Positions 9,118 through 17,889 of a stretch of 64,000 nucleotides of DNA are shown one piece after another. Made by a program: the position numbers and the translations under genes. The stretch is from JBGAWK01 sp044227665 (GTDB taxonomy: Bacteria > Bacteroidota > Bacteroidia > Chitinophagales > JADIYW01). Within the stretch, counting starts at the first letter, position 1; every line of letters starts with the position of its first letter. Below the pieces are notes generated by a model, which was not told where the DNA came from, did not search any database, and saw nothing but the letters and a program-made list of their open reading frames with translations. The DNA lies in assembly GCA_044227665.1 (NCBI GenBank), contig JBGAWK010000001.1:97017-161016 (forward strand), given 5' to 3'.

Positions 9118-9651
9118 GTGAAAAAGAAACTTTATTTATATGCTTCTGTACTATCCATAGTACTATGTGTAGTAGCATATATGCTGCCTTCTAAAGTCTC
9201 TTTTACTCTCACACAGATAATAAATTATCCTGAAGAAGAGATTTTTGCGCAGCTCTCAAGTTTCAGAAACTGGCAGAATTGGGCTTTTTGGTATGATATG
9301 GACTCAGACCTTCAATCCAACTACAATTATAAAGATAGTAAATACAGTTATAGCTTTATAAGTGTAGAAGATGATCTTGGGGAAGGCATTCTTACTTATA
9401 AGAATACAGAGCCACCTACACATATTGTGGTAGATTTTAAATCTACCGATTGGGGTTTTCATATAGCGGATTTTAGGCTTAAAAAGATTTCTAGGGATAA
9501 AACACAACTCACCCTGAATGTTGAGCGTATAACTATAAATTTTATGGAAAAATTGGCTACCTATGTATTCTTTTTCAAGGATTTGCGCCCTCAATATCGG
9601 AAGTCTCTAACAAAGCTACATAAGTATTTGGAACGAAAAAAAGATGAGTAA
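9118..9651 (+). CDS. SRPBCC/polyketide-cyclase-like protein with N-terminal membrane anchor
   Basis: A 177-residue protein with an N-terminal hydrophobic helix (residues 5-23), then the SRPBCC hallmark: INYPEEEIFAQLSSFRNWQNWAFW, followed by alternating beta strands and a C-terminal helix. The fold binds hydrophobic ligands in many families; no specific ligand is implied. The start is GTG at 9118; no ATG gives the same anchor. The 3' end converges on the thioesterase gene with 11 nt between stops and no clear terminator. Confidence 0.78.
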   Translation: MKKKLYLYASVLSIVLCVVAYMLPSKVSFTLTQIINYPEEEIFAQLSSFRNWQNWAFWYDMDSDLQSNYNYKDSKYSYSFISVEDDLGEGILTYKNTEPPTHIVVDFKSTDWGFHIADFRLKKISRDKTQLTLNVERITINFMEKLATYVFFFKDLRPQYRKSLTKLHKYLERKKDE

Positions 9652-9662
9652 CAGACGGTTTA

Positions 9663-10352
9663 CTAAAATCTAGCTCCAATATAAGCAGCGATTTCCAGTA
9701 TTTGCTCATATACAAAAAAATGTCCTCCGCTAAATACTTGTGTTTCTATGGGTGAAATGAAGGAATGTTGCCAAGGCAAGGTATCTTCTATAGCAATAGT
9801 ATCCTCTTTGCCGATTAATATAGAAGCAGGCATAGGTAGTGGTGGAAAGTCGTAATTGGAAAACTTTTCCAAAGCCTGAAAATCGGCGCGAAGGATAGGC
9901 TCATATAGCTCCAATAATTCGGGGTGGGCAAGCATCTTTTCCGATACGCCTCCGTATTGCGCCACGCCATTCCAAAAGTCTGAAGTATTGAGGTGCGCAA
10001 TGGCAATATGGCTGCGATAGCCCAATATGCTCTTGCGTGATGCTAAGAAAAGGTGTTGGGGTAGGGGGCATTTATCTTCAAATATGCGATGTGTCAGCAA
10101 GAATGCCTTCAGCGCTCCCATGCTCACCCCTACAAATGCATAATTATCAGTAAGCATAGGCTTTATTTGAGCATACAAATCGTCAACCACCGAATCCATA
10201 TCATATAATAAGGGCTCTGCATATCTATCACCTCTGCCCGGAATTTCTAAGGCTATAGCTTCATAATGCAATGACAATTCCTGCTGTAATGCTCTATACG
10301 CATACTTGTCGCCACCGGCGTGATGCAATAAAAACATTTTTTTCATAGGCAT
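9663..10352 (-). CDS. type II thioesterase-like alpha/beta hydrolase
   Basis: A 229-residue protein starting HHAGG as in GrsT/TesA-type thioesterases, with the IPGRGDR loop, nucleophile elbow GVSMG (Ser77) and catalytic His in GGHFF (His211). Such enzymes hydrolyse acyl chains from carrier proteins, often as editing partners of NRPS/PKS systems. No NRPS or PKS lies in this window, so a housekeeping acyl-thioesterase role is equally possible. The ATG at 10352 directly abuts the hflX stop, so it is translated from the hflX message; Met3 is an alternative start. Confidence 0.85.
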   Translation of the reverse strand: MPMKKMFLLHHAGGDKYAYRALQQELSLHYEAIALEIPGRGDRYAEPLLYDMDSVVDDLYAQIKPMLTDNYAFVGVSMGALKAFLLTHRIFEDKCPLPQHLFLASRKSILGYRSHIAIAHLNTSDFWNGVAQYGGVSEKMLAHPELLELYEPILRADFQALEKFSNYDFPPLPMPASILIGKEDTIAIEDTLPWQHSFISPIETQVFSGGHFFVYEQILEIAAYIGARF

Positions 10353-11531
10353 CTAAAAACCAGCTTTATAGGGGTATCTTTTATAGTAGCTATCTTGTAC
10401 CATCATCACCATAGTGGTGCGCAATTCTTCTAGGTTCTCTTTATGTGTTGCAGAGATAAATACGCAGTTACAGTTATATGCTTTACGCATACTCTCCACA
10501 AAAGTATCTTCCAGCTCTTGCTTAATATCGCTAGGCAAGTGCTTGTCAAAGTGCAGCGTCCTATAATTGTCCATCTTATTGAATACCATAAGGATGGGAA
10601 CATCTACAGCCCCTAACTCCGTAAGGGTATTATTTACCACATCTATTTGGTCTCTGAAATATTCGTGTGAGCTGTCTATCACATGTACAATAATATCTGA
10701 CTCTACAACTTCATCGAGCGTGGACTTAAAACTTTCTACGAGGTGATGAGGAAGTTTCCGTATGAATCCTACCGTATCCGACAGTAGGAATGGGACATTG
10801 TCTATAACCATTTTTCGCACCGTAGTATCAAGCGTGGCAAATAATTTATTTTCTGCTAATACGTCTGATTTGCTCAACATATTCATGATTGTAGACTTAC
10901 CCACGTTGGTATAGCCTACTAGTGCTACACGTATGAGCTCCCCGCGTGTTTTCCTTCTATTCGACTCCTGTCGGTCAAGCAGCAGCAGCTCTTTCTTCAG
11001 TTGGGCAATTTTATCCTTTATAACCCTACGGTCTGTTTCTATCTCTTTCTCTCCGGGACCTCTCATGCCTATACCCCCACGTTGCCTTTCGAGGTGTGTC
11101 CACATGCCTTTTAGTCGTGGCAATAGATACTGTAACTGTGCCAACTCTACTTGGGTTTTGGCTTGTGCCGTCTGGGCACGCATCGCAAAGATGTCCAATA
11201 TCAGGGTAGTTCTGTCTAATATCTTACACTTTAGCACTTCTTCCAGATTGCGTTGCTGTGCCGGAGAAAGTTCGTCGTCAATAATTACACAGCTTATATC
11301 TTGGTCTATACAATATAGGGATATTTCCTGAAGCTTACCACTACCTATGTAGGTACGCGAGTCGGGGTGGGGAAGGCGTTGTGTAAATCGCTTATAGGTA
11401 ATAGCACCGGCGGTAAGTGCCAAAAATTCTAGCTCGTCTAGGTGTTCATTGATTTGTATAGAATGTATATTGTCAGTTACTACAGCCACGAGTACGGCTC
11501 TTTCCTCAAATTTTGGATTTATTTCTATCAT
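10353..11531 (-). CDS. hflX: GTPase HflX
   Basis: A 392-residue protein with the HflX N-terminal domain (YIGSGK at 61-66, VIIDDELSP at 82-90), the coiled-coil linker with RRGGIGMRGPGE-like sequence near 150-161 and a G domain: G1 GYTNVGKST at 206-214, G3 DTVG, G4 NKMD. HflX splits stalled 70S ribosomes under heat or antibiotic stress. Its promoter candidate overlaps the end of the upstream arsR-type gene. A thioesterase follows with no gap. Confidence 0.96.
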   Translation of the reverse strand: MIEINPKFEERAVLVAVVTDNIHSIQINEHLDELEFLALTAGAITYKRFTQRLPHPDSRTYIGSGKLQEISLYCIDQDISCVIIDDELSPAQQRNLEEVLKCKILDRTTLILDIFAMRAQTAQAKTQVELAQLQYLLPRLKGMWTHLERQRGGIGMRGPGEKEIETDRRVIKDKIAQLKKELLLLDRQESNRRKTRGELIRVALVGYTNVGKSTIMNMLSKSDVLAENKLFATLDTTVRKMVIDNVPFLLSDTVGFIRKLPHHLVESFKSTLDEVVESDIIVHVIDSSHEYFRDQIDVVNNTLTELGAVDVPILMVFNKMDNYRTLHFDKHLPSDIKQELEDTFVESMRKAYNCNCVFISATHKENLEELRTTMVMMVQDSYYKRYPYKAGF

Positions 11532-11539
11532 CTACAATG

Positions 11540-11569
11540 CAAAGATAGCGTCTATGCCTAATCTTCAAA
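11540..11569 (-). promoter_or_regulatory. promoter of hflX-thioesterase
   Basis: Minus strand: TTTG (11569-11566), 18 nt spacer, TATCTTTG (11547-11540). Both match the Bacteroidota -33/-7 consensus. The -7 box ends 8 nt from the ATG at 11531, and the -33 falls inside the 3' end of the ArsR gene. Confidence 0.6.
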
Positions 11570-11851
11570 GGACTTACAATACTTCCTGAGTAGTTTAAAA
11601 TTTTTTGACAGCGATTTTTTACGCAAGGTGTAGCCTAGAACACCCTCCTCTTGATACTTGATGAAGCCGGCTTCCTTTAGTTCTTTTAGATGTTGAGAAA
11701 TTGTAGATTGAGCCAAAGGCAGCATCTCTACCAAGTCCTGTACTTTCACGATGTCATGTTTTTTTAGAATATTTAATATTTCTAAACGTGCAGGATGAGA
11801 AAGAGCCTTGGTGATGGTTGTCAATTCCTCTTTGATGATTTCTGTACCCAT
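11558..11851 (-). CDS. ArsR-family winged-helix transcriptional regulator
   Basis: A 97-residue regulator: LSHPARLEILNIL near 17-29 and the recognition helix AQSTISQHLKELKEAG at 47-62, then a beta wing. The single cysteine (Cys92) means the classic CxC metal site of ArsR/SmtB sensors is absent, so it probably senses something other than thiophilic metal or acts through other residues. It is divergent from the OmpA-like gene across 86 bp, the usual arrangement for regulating oneself and the neighbour. A 10-bp palindrome TCTAATTAGA at 11882-11891 is a possible operator, weakly supported. Confidence 0.88.
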   Translation of the reverse strand: MGTEIIKEELTTITKALSHPARLEILNILKKHDIVKVQDLVEMLPLAQSTISQHLKELKEAGFIKYQEEGVLGYTLRKKSLSKNFKLLRKYCKSFED

Positions 11852-11937
11852 GACTTTAAATATTTAAGTAAATGTAGAAATTCTAATTAGATATTGGAAC
11901 GTTTAACAGGATAATATTGTTCATGGAATAAATTGTT

Positions 11938-12834
11938 ATGAGAAAACTTTTGTATCTTCTAGGAATAGTATTGACAATTGCCATTGGATGCTGGCTTTAC
12001 AGTAAATATTGTTGCAACTGCTGTAGTAATGAATGCGAAGAAAAAAAATCAGAACTAACTGATATGCAGAGACATGGATTTGCACTTAATTTTGACAATG
12101 AGTTGAATCTTAAAAGTGATTATAATATAGATTTCTTAAAAAATGGGTTCGATCACCTATCGCCAATTAATGCAGAGCTGGACGGACAATTAGTAGAACT
12201 TAAAAGTTATTTTGATAAAAATAGCGGAAAAAGAATTTTGAAAATTACAGGACTTTGCACTGCCGACGAGAAGAACACTTCGATGTTTCCAAATTTAGGC
12301 TTTGCTCGAGCCAATAATATCAAAAACTATCTAGTGTCCAAGGGTATGGCCGCACAAAGTATAGAGATAGATGGAATAGTGAAAGATGCATTGTCTGCAA
12401 ATGGGGATACTATTTTGGGCCCTGTAGATTTCTCTATTAGTAAAGTAGATGAAAGTACTCCCGTAGAAGATTATAATGCCCTGAAACAAAAGATTAATGC
12501 CAACCCACTTACATTATATTTTGAAACGGGACAATCAGAAATTACTCTTTCAGAAGAGCAACGCAGCATCGTCGCCTCTATAGTAAGATATTTAGACAAA
12601 GTACCGAGTGCCAAAGCTGTAGCGGTAGGTCATACAGATAATGTTGGTGACAGACAAGCAAATATAAATCTTGGGAAACAAAGGGCGGATTTTGCAAAAG
12701 AAATATTGCAAAAAAATGGTATAAACAGCAGTCAATTACTTAGCGATTCAAAAGGCCCGGATCAGCCTATTGCGGACAATGGCACAGCAGAAGGTAAGGC
12801 TAAAAACAGAAGAGTAACAGTTAATATTCAATAA
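11938..12834 (+). CDS. membrane-anchored protein with two OmpA-like domains and a Cys cluster
   Basis: A 298-residue protein. An N-terminal TM helix (3-20) is followed by a dense cysteine patch (Cys25, 26, 28, 29 and 33). Residues 66-150 look like a degenerate OmpA-C domain (ITG..., NLGFARANNIKNYL), and 192-298 are a clear one: LYFETGQSEIT, GHTDNVGDRQANINLGKQRA, NRRVTV. OmpA-C domains bind peptidoglycan, so the protein probably tethers membrane to cell wall. Partner: the following gene also begins with a TM helix and Cys residues, 17 nt downstream. The divergent ArsR gene may control both. Confidence 0.85.
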   Translation: MRKLLYLLGIVLTIAIGCWLYSKYCCNCCSNECEEKKSELTDMQRHGFALNFDNELNLKSDYNIDFLKNGFDHLSPINAELDGQLVELKSYFDKNSGKRILKITGLCTADEKNTSMFPNLGFARANNIKNYLVSKGMAAQSIEIDGIVKDALSANGDTILGPVDFSISKVDESTPVEDYNALKQKINANPLTLYFETGQSEITLSEEQRSIVASIVRYLDKVPSAKAVAVGHTDNVGDRQANINLGKQRADFAKEILQKNGINSSQLLSDSKGPDQPIADNGTAEGKAKNRRVTVNIQ

Positions 12835-12851
12835 TTTTAAATATAAATATC

Positions 12852-13544
12852 ATGTGTATCACTTGTATTTTAATTCCACTACTTACGGGTTTGGTGGCAG
12901 CACTTTTGGGCTATCTATTAGGTAAAAAGTCCTGCAACGCTAATGCTAATGATATGGCATTAATCACACAGTTTGAAAACCTAAAGACAGAAAGAGACAG
13001 TCTTATTGGCAAAAATACTGACCTGAGCAACCGCCTTGCCACAATGGGTACTACGAGTTCTACTGAAGTGGAATTGAGAGCCAATATCAGTGCCTTGGAA
13101 ACAGAACTTGACAAACTAAAGAAAGCACTTAGCGATTGTGAAAATAATGCGCACAAAACCGAGGGGGATGACTGGAAAGCAAAATTTGATGCTCTTGCCA
13201 ATGAATTTACTACCCATAGGGCAGGTGCAGACAATAAAATTGCTTCGCTTACCAGTGAAATTGATGCACTTCGTATAGCTTCGGCACCCATAGAGCCTGA
13301 TGACCTCAAAATTGTAGAAGGGATAGGTTCCAAAATCGAAGAGTTGCTCAACAACCACAAAATTTTTACATTCAAACAATTATCAAATACTGCAATTGAC
13401 GTATTGCGAGATATGCTTGATAGTGCAGGACCTAATTACAAAATTCATGACCCCGGCACATGGCCACGTCAGGCACAGTTGGCACATGAAGGCAAGTGGG
13501 ATGAACTTAAAACTTGGCAGGATGAACTGCAAGGTGGCAAGTAA
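12852..13544 (+). CDS. membrane-anchored coiled-coil protein with C-terminal helix-hairpin-helix domain
   Basis: A 230-residue protein: TM helix at about 5-23 (MCITC start, GYLLGKK end), a coiled coil across about 36-145, and a C-terminal HhH/H3TH-like domain (DDLKIVEGIGSKIEELL at 150-166, continuing to a PRQAQLA helix). The same HhH module is often annotated as a predicted 5' nuclease or NADH-subunit-E-like domain, but no nuclease residues are evident and the membrane anchor argues against DNA repair. It is the second gene of a pair with the OmpA-like protein; function unknown. Confidence 0.82.
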   Translation: MCITCILIPLLTGLVAALLGYLLGKKSCNANANDMALITQFENLKTERDSLIGKNTDLSNRLATMGTTSSTEVELRANISALETELDKLKKALSDCENNAHKTEGDDWKAKFDALANEFTTHRAGADNKIASLTSEIDALRIASAPIEPDDLKIVEGIGSKIEELLNNHKIFTFKQLSNTAIDVLRDMLDSAGPNYKIHDPGTWPRQAQLAHEGKWDELKTWQDELQGGK

Positions 13545-13643
13545 CGAATCATAACAGTATAGCCCCCACTTTTATATTCCTATATTTATAGGTATTGTGT
13601 TGTGTTTTTCCAAAAATCATTTTATCCCAAAATGATAAATGGC

Positions 13644-13651
13644 TACATTTG
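13644..13651 (+). promoter_or_regulatory. putative -7 promoter box of the GT-C-like gene
   Basis: TACATTTG matches TAnnTTTG and ends 6 nt before the ATG at 13658. No TTG at the expected -33 position. Confidence 0.35.
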
Positions 13652-13657
13652 TAGTTT

Positions 13658-15280
13658 ATGCAGAAAAACCGACATCCGCTTACTATGCTCTATGGTGTAG
13701 TATTACTCTTGGTACTAGGTGCGGTACTTACACATAACCTAGAGTCATATATGGACATCCTTTTTTGGGATGAAAGTAATTACATGGTGGGTGGCTTGCG
13801 ACTATGGAAGCGCTTCAATAGAGCTTGGGGTCCCTCCTATACCGTGTGGTATAAGATGCTGTCCTATATTCAGCCGGATAGTCTCTTGCTATATTATATA
13901 AATTATAAACTTACTTCTGTACTCACGCCTATTCTGTCATTCTTGTTTATGATAGGCATAGGGGTTTCCGTAGAAATATCTTTCCTGCTGAGTTGTGGTT
14001 TTTTGTTTTCATCTTTTAATATGCCGGTATGGCCGCATGTGTCACATTTTTGCTTAATCGTATTTTTTACTGCGGGAATTATAAACTCATTTATTAAAGA
14101 TGGAGCAGTCAAGTGGGCAATATGGGTGGTTACATTCTATATTTTGGCAAATACGCGTCCAGAATATTACTTGTCTTTCTTTATCTTCTTTGTGCTGTGG
14201 CTCAGCTATATTTTGTATAATAAGACCTTTAAAAAAATATATGTAGCAGCTATATTATTGTTCGTGGCAGCAGGACATTATGTAATAGGAATACCCTTAT
14301 TACAAGGGAAAGTAGATAGAAGTGGCATGGCATTTACACAGCATCTTGCCAAGAATCACTATGACAAACTGGGGTCTTCCGACAAAAACTTTTGGCTGCA
14401 TTGGCCAGATTATTATAAAGAAGTATTTGGCAACGACAGCTTGTCTTTTATGCAGGCCCTCTCTAGCAAGCCCAAAATTGTTTTTGACCATATTTTGACC
14501 AATTTTTTACATTATTTTAAAGAAATGGCGGCACTGGGTTTGGATGTTTTTACACTTAGTGATAAGCTGCCGCTGGCATTTTCCATTTTGAAAATAATTG
14601 TAGTTCTTGTGTTGCTGTTTATAATCTATGGACGTACAAAATCTATAGACAAGACAAAGGCTTGGCAGATAAAGCAACATAGCTTTTGGGCTTCAATTTT
14701 ATTGGTACTTCCCTTGCCCATATCTATATTGCTCATCTATCCTCGGGAGCATTATTTGATATTGCAGTTGCCGCTAATCTTTTGTGTCGTCTCGTTGTGG
14801 TTTACAGGGCGCACCACGCATAGCTATTTTATCACAGGAGTAGTGATGTTTGCAATATTTGGTTTTAGTCTTATGGCTTCGCCAAAAGCCAAAGATTTTA
14901 CCTATTTCGATTTATATAGAAATAAGCCCCATGAAAAAAGGAATTACGATGCCGTACTATATATAAGACATCAAAACATAAAGGATAGTATAAAAATGAT
15001 AGACAATGAAGGCTATTTCAATAACTTTTTACACCCTTTCAAAGATAGAGGATGGGGTGGCTACGAAGCTAAAGACGATTTCTCTGCTTTCATGAAGCAG
15101 AAGAAAATAAATCTGCTCTATGTAACGCCCACACTTATAGAAGACAAGTATCTGAGCAGAGATAGCAACTTTATACATTTTATTGCTAATCCAGAAGATT
15201 ATGGCTTCTATAAGCAGACATTTGGCAACTACGATGCCTGTCTTATTATTGATAAAAAACTGGTAAGGCAATTGCGATAA
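13658..15280 (+). CDS. polytopic membrane protein, GT-C glycosyltransferase-like
   Basis: A 540-residue protein with a first TM helix (10-26), then an acidic loop WDESN near residues 37-41, about nine more hydrophobic segments to residue 420 and a soluble C-terminal domain of about 120 residues. An Asp/Glu pair just after the first helix is a hallmark of GT-C transferases that use lipid-phosphate sugar donors, so that is the best guess; sequence alone does not settle it. It appears monocistronic, ending at a bidirectional terminator shared with the pyrophosphatase gene. Confidence 0.7.
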   Translation: MQKNRHPLTMLYGVVLLLVLGAVLTHNLESYMDILFWDESNYMVGGLRLWKRFNRAWGPSYTVWYKMLSYIQPDSLLLYYINYKLTSVLTPILSFLFMIGIGVSVEISFLLSCGFLFSSFNMPVWPHVSHFCLIVFFTAGIINSFIKDGAVKWAIWVVTFYILANTRPEYYLSFFIFFVLWLSYILYNKTFKKIYVAAILLFVAAGHYVIGIPLLQGKVDRSGMAFTQHLAKNHYDKLGSSDKNFWLHWPDYYKEVFGNDSLSFMQALSSKPKIVFDHILTNFLHYFKEMAALGLDVFTLSDKLPLAFSILKIIVVLVLLFIIYGRTKSIDKTKAWQIKQHSFWASILLVLPLPISILLIYPREHYLILQLPLIFCVVSLWFTGRTTHSYFITGVVMFAIFGFSLMASPKAKDFTYFDLYRNKPHEKRNYDAVLYIRHQNIKDSIKMIDNEGYFNNFLHPFKDRGWGGYEAKDDFSAFMKQKKINLLYVTPTLIEDKYLSRDSNFIHFIANPEDYGFYKQTFGNYDACLIIDKKLVRQLR

Positions 15281-15283
15281 AAT

Positions 15284-15313
15284 AAAAAGGCGTTGGAACT
15301 CCAACGCCTTTTT
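15284..15313. terminator. bidirectional intrinsic terminator
   Basis: A perfect 13-bp inverted repeat: AAAAAGGCGTTGG (15284-15296), loop AACT, CCAACGCCTTTTT (15301-15313). A-tract and T-tract flank the GC core on both strands, so it can stop the GT-C-like gene from the left and hppA from the right. Confidence 0.93.
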
Positions 15314-15334
15314 ATACATTTTTGCTATCAATTA

Positions 15335-17737
15335 CTACTTACCTTTACAGCATTCTTTAGCCTCTGTTTTTGTGCATTCGGCTTTGTCTTTATCACAATC
15401 ACCTTTGTCCTTTTTACAACAGCTCTTATCCATGCCCTCGCATTTTTCCATCTTTTTGATACAAATCTGTTCTACAATAGTATCCCCCTTTTCATTTACG
15501 TAAGTGGTATCTTTCATGCAAGAAGGATCGTTCATACAGTCCTTCATACATTCACCCATATCAGAAGTACACGCTTCTTTCTCACACATTTCTTTTTCGT
15601 GACACATATTGTTGCTGCCTGCTGAGGTGTCAGCCCAAGAGCCATTTCCTGCAATATATGGAGCGATAACTAATGAAACGATAGACATTAATTTTATCAA
15701 AATATTCATAGAGGGACCCGAAGTATCTTTGAATGGGTCGCCGACAGTATCGCCAGTTACTGCTGCTTTATGTGGCTCAGATTTTTTGTAATAGGTCTGA
15801 CCATTTATCTCTACACCTTTCTCGAAAGATTTTTTTGCATTATCCCAAGCACCACCGGCATTGGACTGAAACATTCCCATCAATACGCCCGATACGGTAA
15901 CGCCAGCGAGTAATCCGCCCAACACCTCTGGGCCAAAAATAAAGCCTATAACTATAGGCGTAATAAGAGCTATTGCTCCCGGTAACATCATCTCACGTAT
16001 AGACGCCTGTGTAGAGATAGCCACACATTTCTCATACTCGGGTTTTGCTTGATATTCCATAATACCCGGAATCTCCCTGAATTGGCGTCTTACTTCATTT
16101 ACCATGTCCATAGCCGCCCTACCTACTGCAGATATAGCCAAGGCAGAAAAGATAAAGGGAATCATACCGCCTATAAATAATCCTGCCAGAACATTGGCTT
16201 TGTATATATCTATGGAAGATATGCCTGAGACCCCTACGAAGGCAGCAAATAATGCCAAAGAGGTAAGAGCAGCAGAGGCTATGGCAAAACCCTTACCAGT
16301 AGCAGCGGTAGTATTACCTACGGCATCCAATATATCAGTACGACCACGTACTTCTTCGGGAAGCTGGCTCATTTCTGCTATTCCACCTGCATTGTCAGCA
16401 ATCGGACCGAAAGCATCAATAGCCAGCTGCATGGCTGTAGTTGCCATCATGCCTGCTGCGGCTATCGCTACGCCATATAGCCCTGCACAAAAATATGAGC
16501 CAAAAATACCGGCAGCCAACACCAAGATAGGCAATACCGTGCTTTCCATGCCTACTGCTAAACCACCAATAATATTGGTAGCATGACCAGTAGAGGATTG
16601 CTTTACGATAGACAGTACCGGACGCTTGCCCATTGCTGTATAGTATTCTGTAATGATAGACATCAATGCACCTACTACGAGACCTACGGCAATAGCACCC
16701 AATACACCCCATTTGGTGAACTCATGGCCACGGAGACTCATGGTTTCTGGAAGTATATAATATACTAATCCTATACATGCCAAGCCTGTAAGTATTATAG
16801 AACCCCAGTTGCCTCTATTCAATGCCGACTGTACGTCTCCATTGTCATTATTTACGCTTACAAAAAATGTTCCTATCCAAGAAAAAATTATTCCCGTACC
16901 TGCAATAGCCATAGGCAGTAATATGGGCGCAAGACCATTAAATCCATCTACGGAAATAGTTTCTTGCCCCAATACCATCGTAGCCAATACCGTAGCCACA
17001 TACGAGCCGAAAAGATCGGCACCCATACCCGCGACATCACCCACATTGTCACCCACATTATCAGCGATAGTAGCTGGATTTCTTACATCGTCTTCAGGGA
17101 TGCCAGCCTCCACTTTTCCTACTAAGTCTGCACCCACATCGGCAGCCTTAGTATAAATACCGCCACCCACACGAGCGAATAACGCTATAGACTCTGCTCC
17201 CAATGAAAATCCTGTAAGTACTTCTATGGCTCTTTTTACATTTGAAGGGTCTATATCTCCTTGAAATATAGTATAAAAGACGATAAATAGACCACCTAGT
17301 CCCAGTACCGCAAGTCCTGCTACGCCCAGTCCCATCACAGAACCGCCGGTGAAAGAAACTTTTAGTGCTTGAGCCAAGCTGGTACGTGCTGCTTGTGTCG
17401 TACGCACGTTGGCAAGCGTGGCTACACGCATACCTATATATCCCGCAGTAGCGGAGAATACGGCACCTATAAGGAAGGCTATGGCAATAATCGGGGAGGA
17501 CTCTTCTCCACCCTTCCATCCTAGAAAGGCCAAGAGTATAGCGGCAATGATACCGAAATACGTCAAAACTTTCCACTCTGCCTTCAAGAAAGCTATCGCG
17601 CCATTGGCAATATATCCTGCCAATTCTTGCATATTTTCATTACCGGCATCTTGCTTGGATACCCACGCATACTTTAGCGCAGTAATGATTAGACCAAAAA
17701 TACCCAAAAAAGGGATTACATAAAATAAATTATTCAT
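15335..17737 (-). CDS. hppA: membrane-bound K+-dependent pyrophosphatase with Cys-rich C-terminal tail
   Basis: An 800-residue ion-pumping pyrophosphatase. Residues 1-705 are the canonical polytopic enzyme: substrate motif DVGADLVGKVE at 200-210, DNVGDNVGD near 227-235, and GNTTAATGKG at 474-483, where Ala instead of Lys marks the K+-dependent class. The usual DLFES signature reads DLFGS (241-245), so the Glu that helps set Na+ versus H+ specificity is displaced; a Bacteroidota-type H+ pump is my inference. It hydrolyses PPi and exports cations across the inner membrane. Residues 711-800 are a Lys/Glu/Asp-rich tail with 14 cysteines that is not part of the canonical enzyme (see findings). Terminated by the shared hairpin. 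Confidence 0.94.
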   Translation of the reverse strand: MNNLFYVIPFLGIFGLIITALKYAWVSKQDAGNENMQELAGYIANGAIAFLKAEWKVLTYFGIIAAILLAFLGWKGGEESSPIIAIAFLIGAVFSATAGYIGMRVATLANVRTTQAARTSLAQALKVSFTGGSVMGLGVAGLAVLGLGGLFIVFYTIFQGDIDPSNVKRAIEVLTGFSLGAESIALFARVGGGIYTKAADVGADLVGKVEAGIPEDDVRNPATIADNVGDNVGDVAGMGADLFGSYVATVLATMVLGQETISVDGFNGLAPILLPMAIAGTGIIFSWIGTFFVSVNNDNGDVQSALNRGNWGSIILTGLACIGLVYYILPETMSLRGHEFTKWGVLGAIAVGLVVGALMSIITEYYTAMGKRPVLSIVKQSSTGHATNIIGGLAVGMESTVLPILVLAAGIFGSYFCAGLYGVAIAAAGMMATTAMQLAIDAFGPIADNAGGIAEMSQLPEEVRGRTDILDAVGNTTAATGKGFAIASAALTSLALFAAFVGVSGISSIDIYKANVLAGLFIGGMIPFIFSALAISAVGRAAMDMVNEVRRQFREIPGIMEYQAKPEYEKCVAISTQASIREMMLPGAIALITPIVIGFIFGPEVLGGLLAGVTVSGVLMGMFQSNAGGAWDNAKKSFEKGVEINGQTYYKKSEPHKAAVTGDTVGDPFKDTSGPSMNILIKLMSIVSLVIAPYIAGNGSWADTSAGSNNMCHEKEMCEKEACTSDMGECMKDCMNDPSCMKDTTYVNEKGDTIVEQICIKKMEKCEGMDKSCCKKDKGDCDKDKAECTKTEAKECCKGK

Positions 17738-17765
17738 AAAGCAACTATTTTTTTAAAAAACGGTG

Positions 17766-17800
17766 CAAAGATAATAAGAATAACGCTATTTTTTTCAATT
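17766..17800 (-). promoter_or_regulatory. putative hppA promoter
   Basis: Minus strand: TTG near 17798-17796, a 22-nt spacer, then TATCTTTG at 17773-17766. The -7 box is exact; the spacer is at the long end. The box ends 28 nt before the ATG. Confidence 0.45.
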
Positions 17801-17841
17801 ACTTTCAATTGTTATGTTTTTGATTATCAATAATAAAAAAA

Positions 17842-17866
17842 GAGGCGAATCCCAAGGATTCGCCTC
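17842..17866 (-). terminator. intrinsic terminator of the DUF1571/LysM gene
   Basis: Perfect 11-bp stem GAGGCGAATCC / GGATTCGCCTC with a 3-nt loop. On the minus strand it is followed by seven T residues, 23 nt past the stop at 17890. Confidence 0.92.
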
Positions 17867-17889
17867 ACAATATTATATGCAGATAAATG

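Noticed and set aside
10933..11331. 132-codon open frame on the plus strand
   Set aside because: Lies entirely antisense to hflX, with a Ser/Arg-rich composition expected of a shadow frame; hflX is certain.
12911..13375. 154-codon open frame on the minus strand
   Set aside because: Antisense to the coiled-coil/HhH gene; no recognisable domain or start context.
12852..13544. DNA nuclease from the HhH domain
   Set aside because: The HhH module is usually annotated as a possible nuclease, but no acidic catalytic set is visible and the protein is membrane-anchored.
16104..16586. 160-codon plus-strand frame and several others inside hppA
   Set aside because: Shadows of the long Ala/Gly/Ile-rich pyrophosphatase; low-complexity translations.
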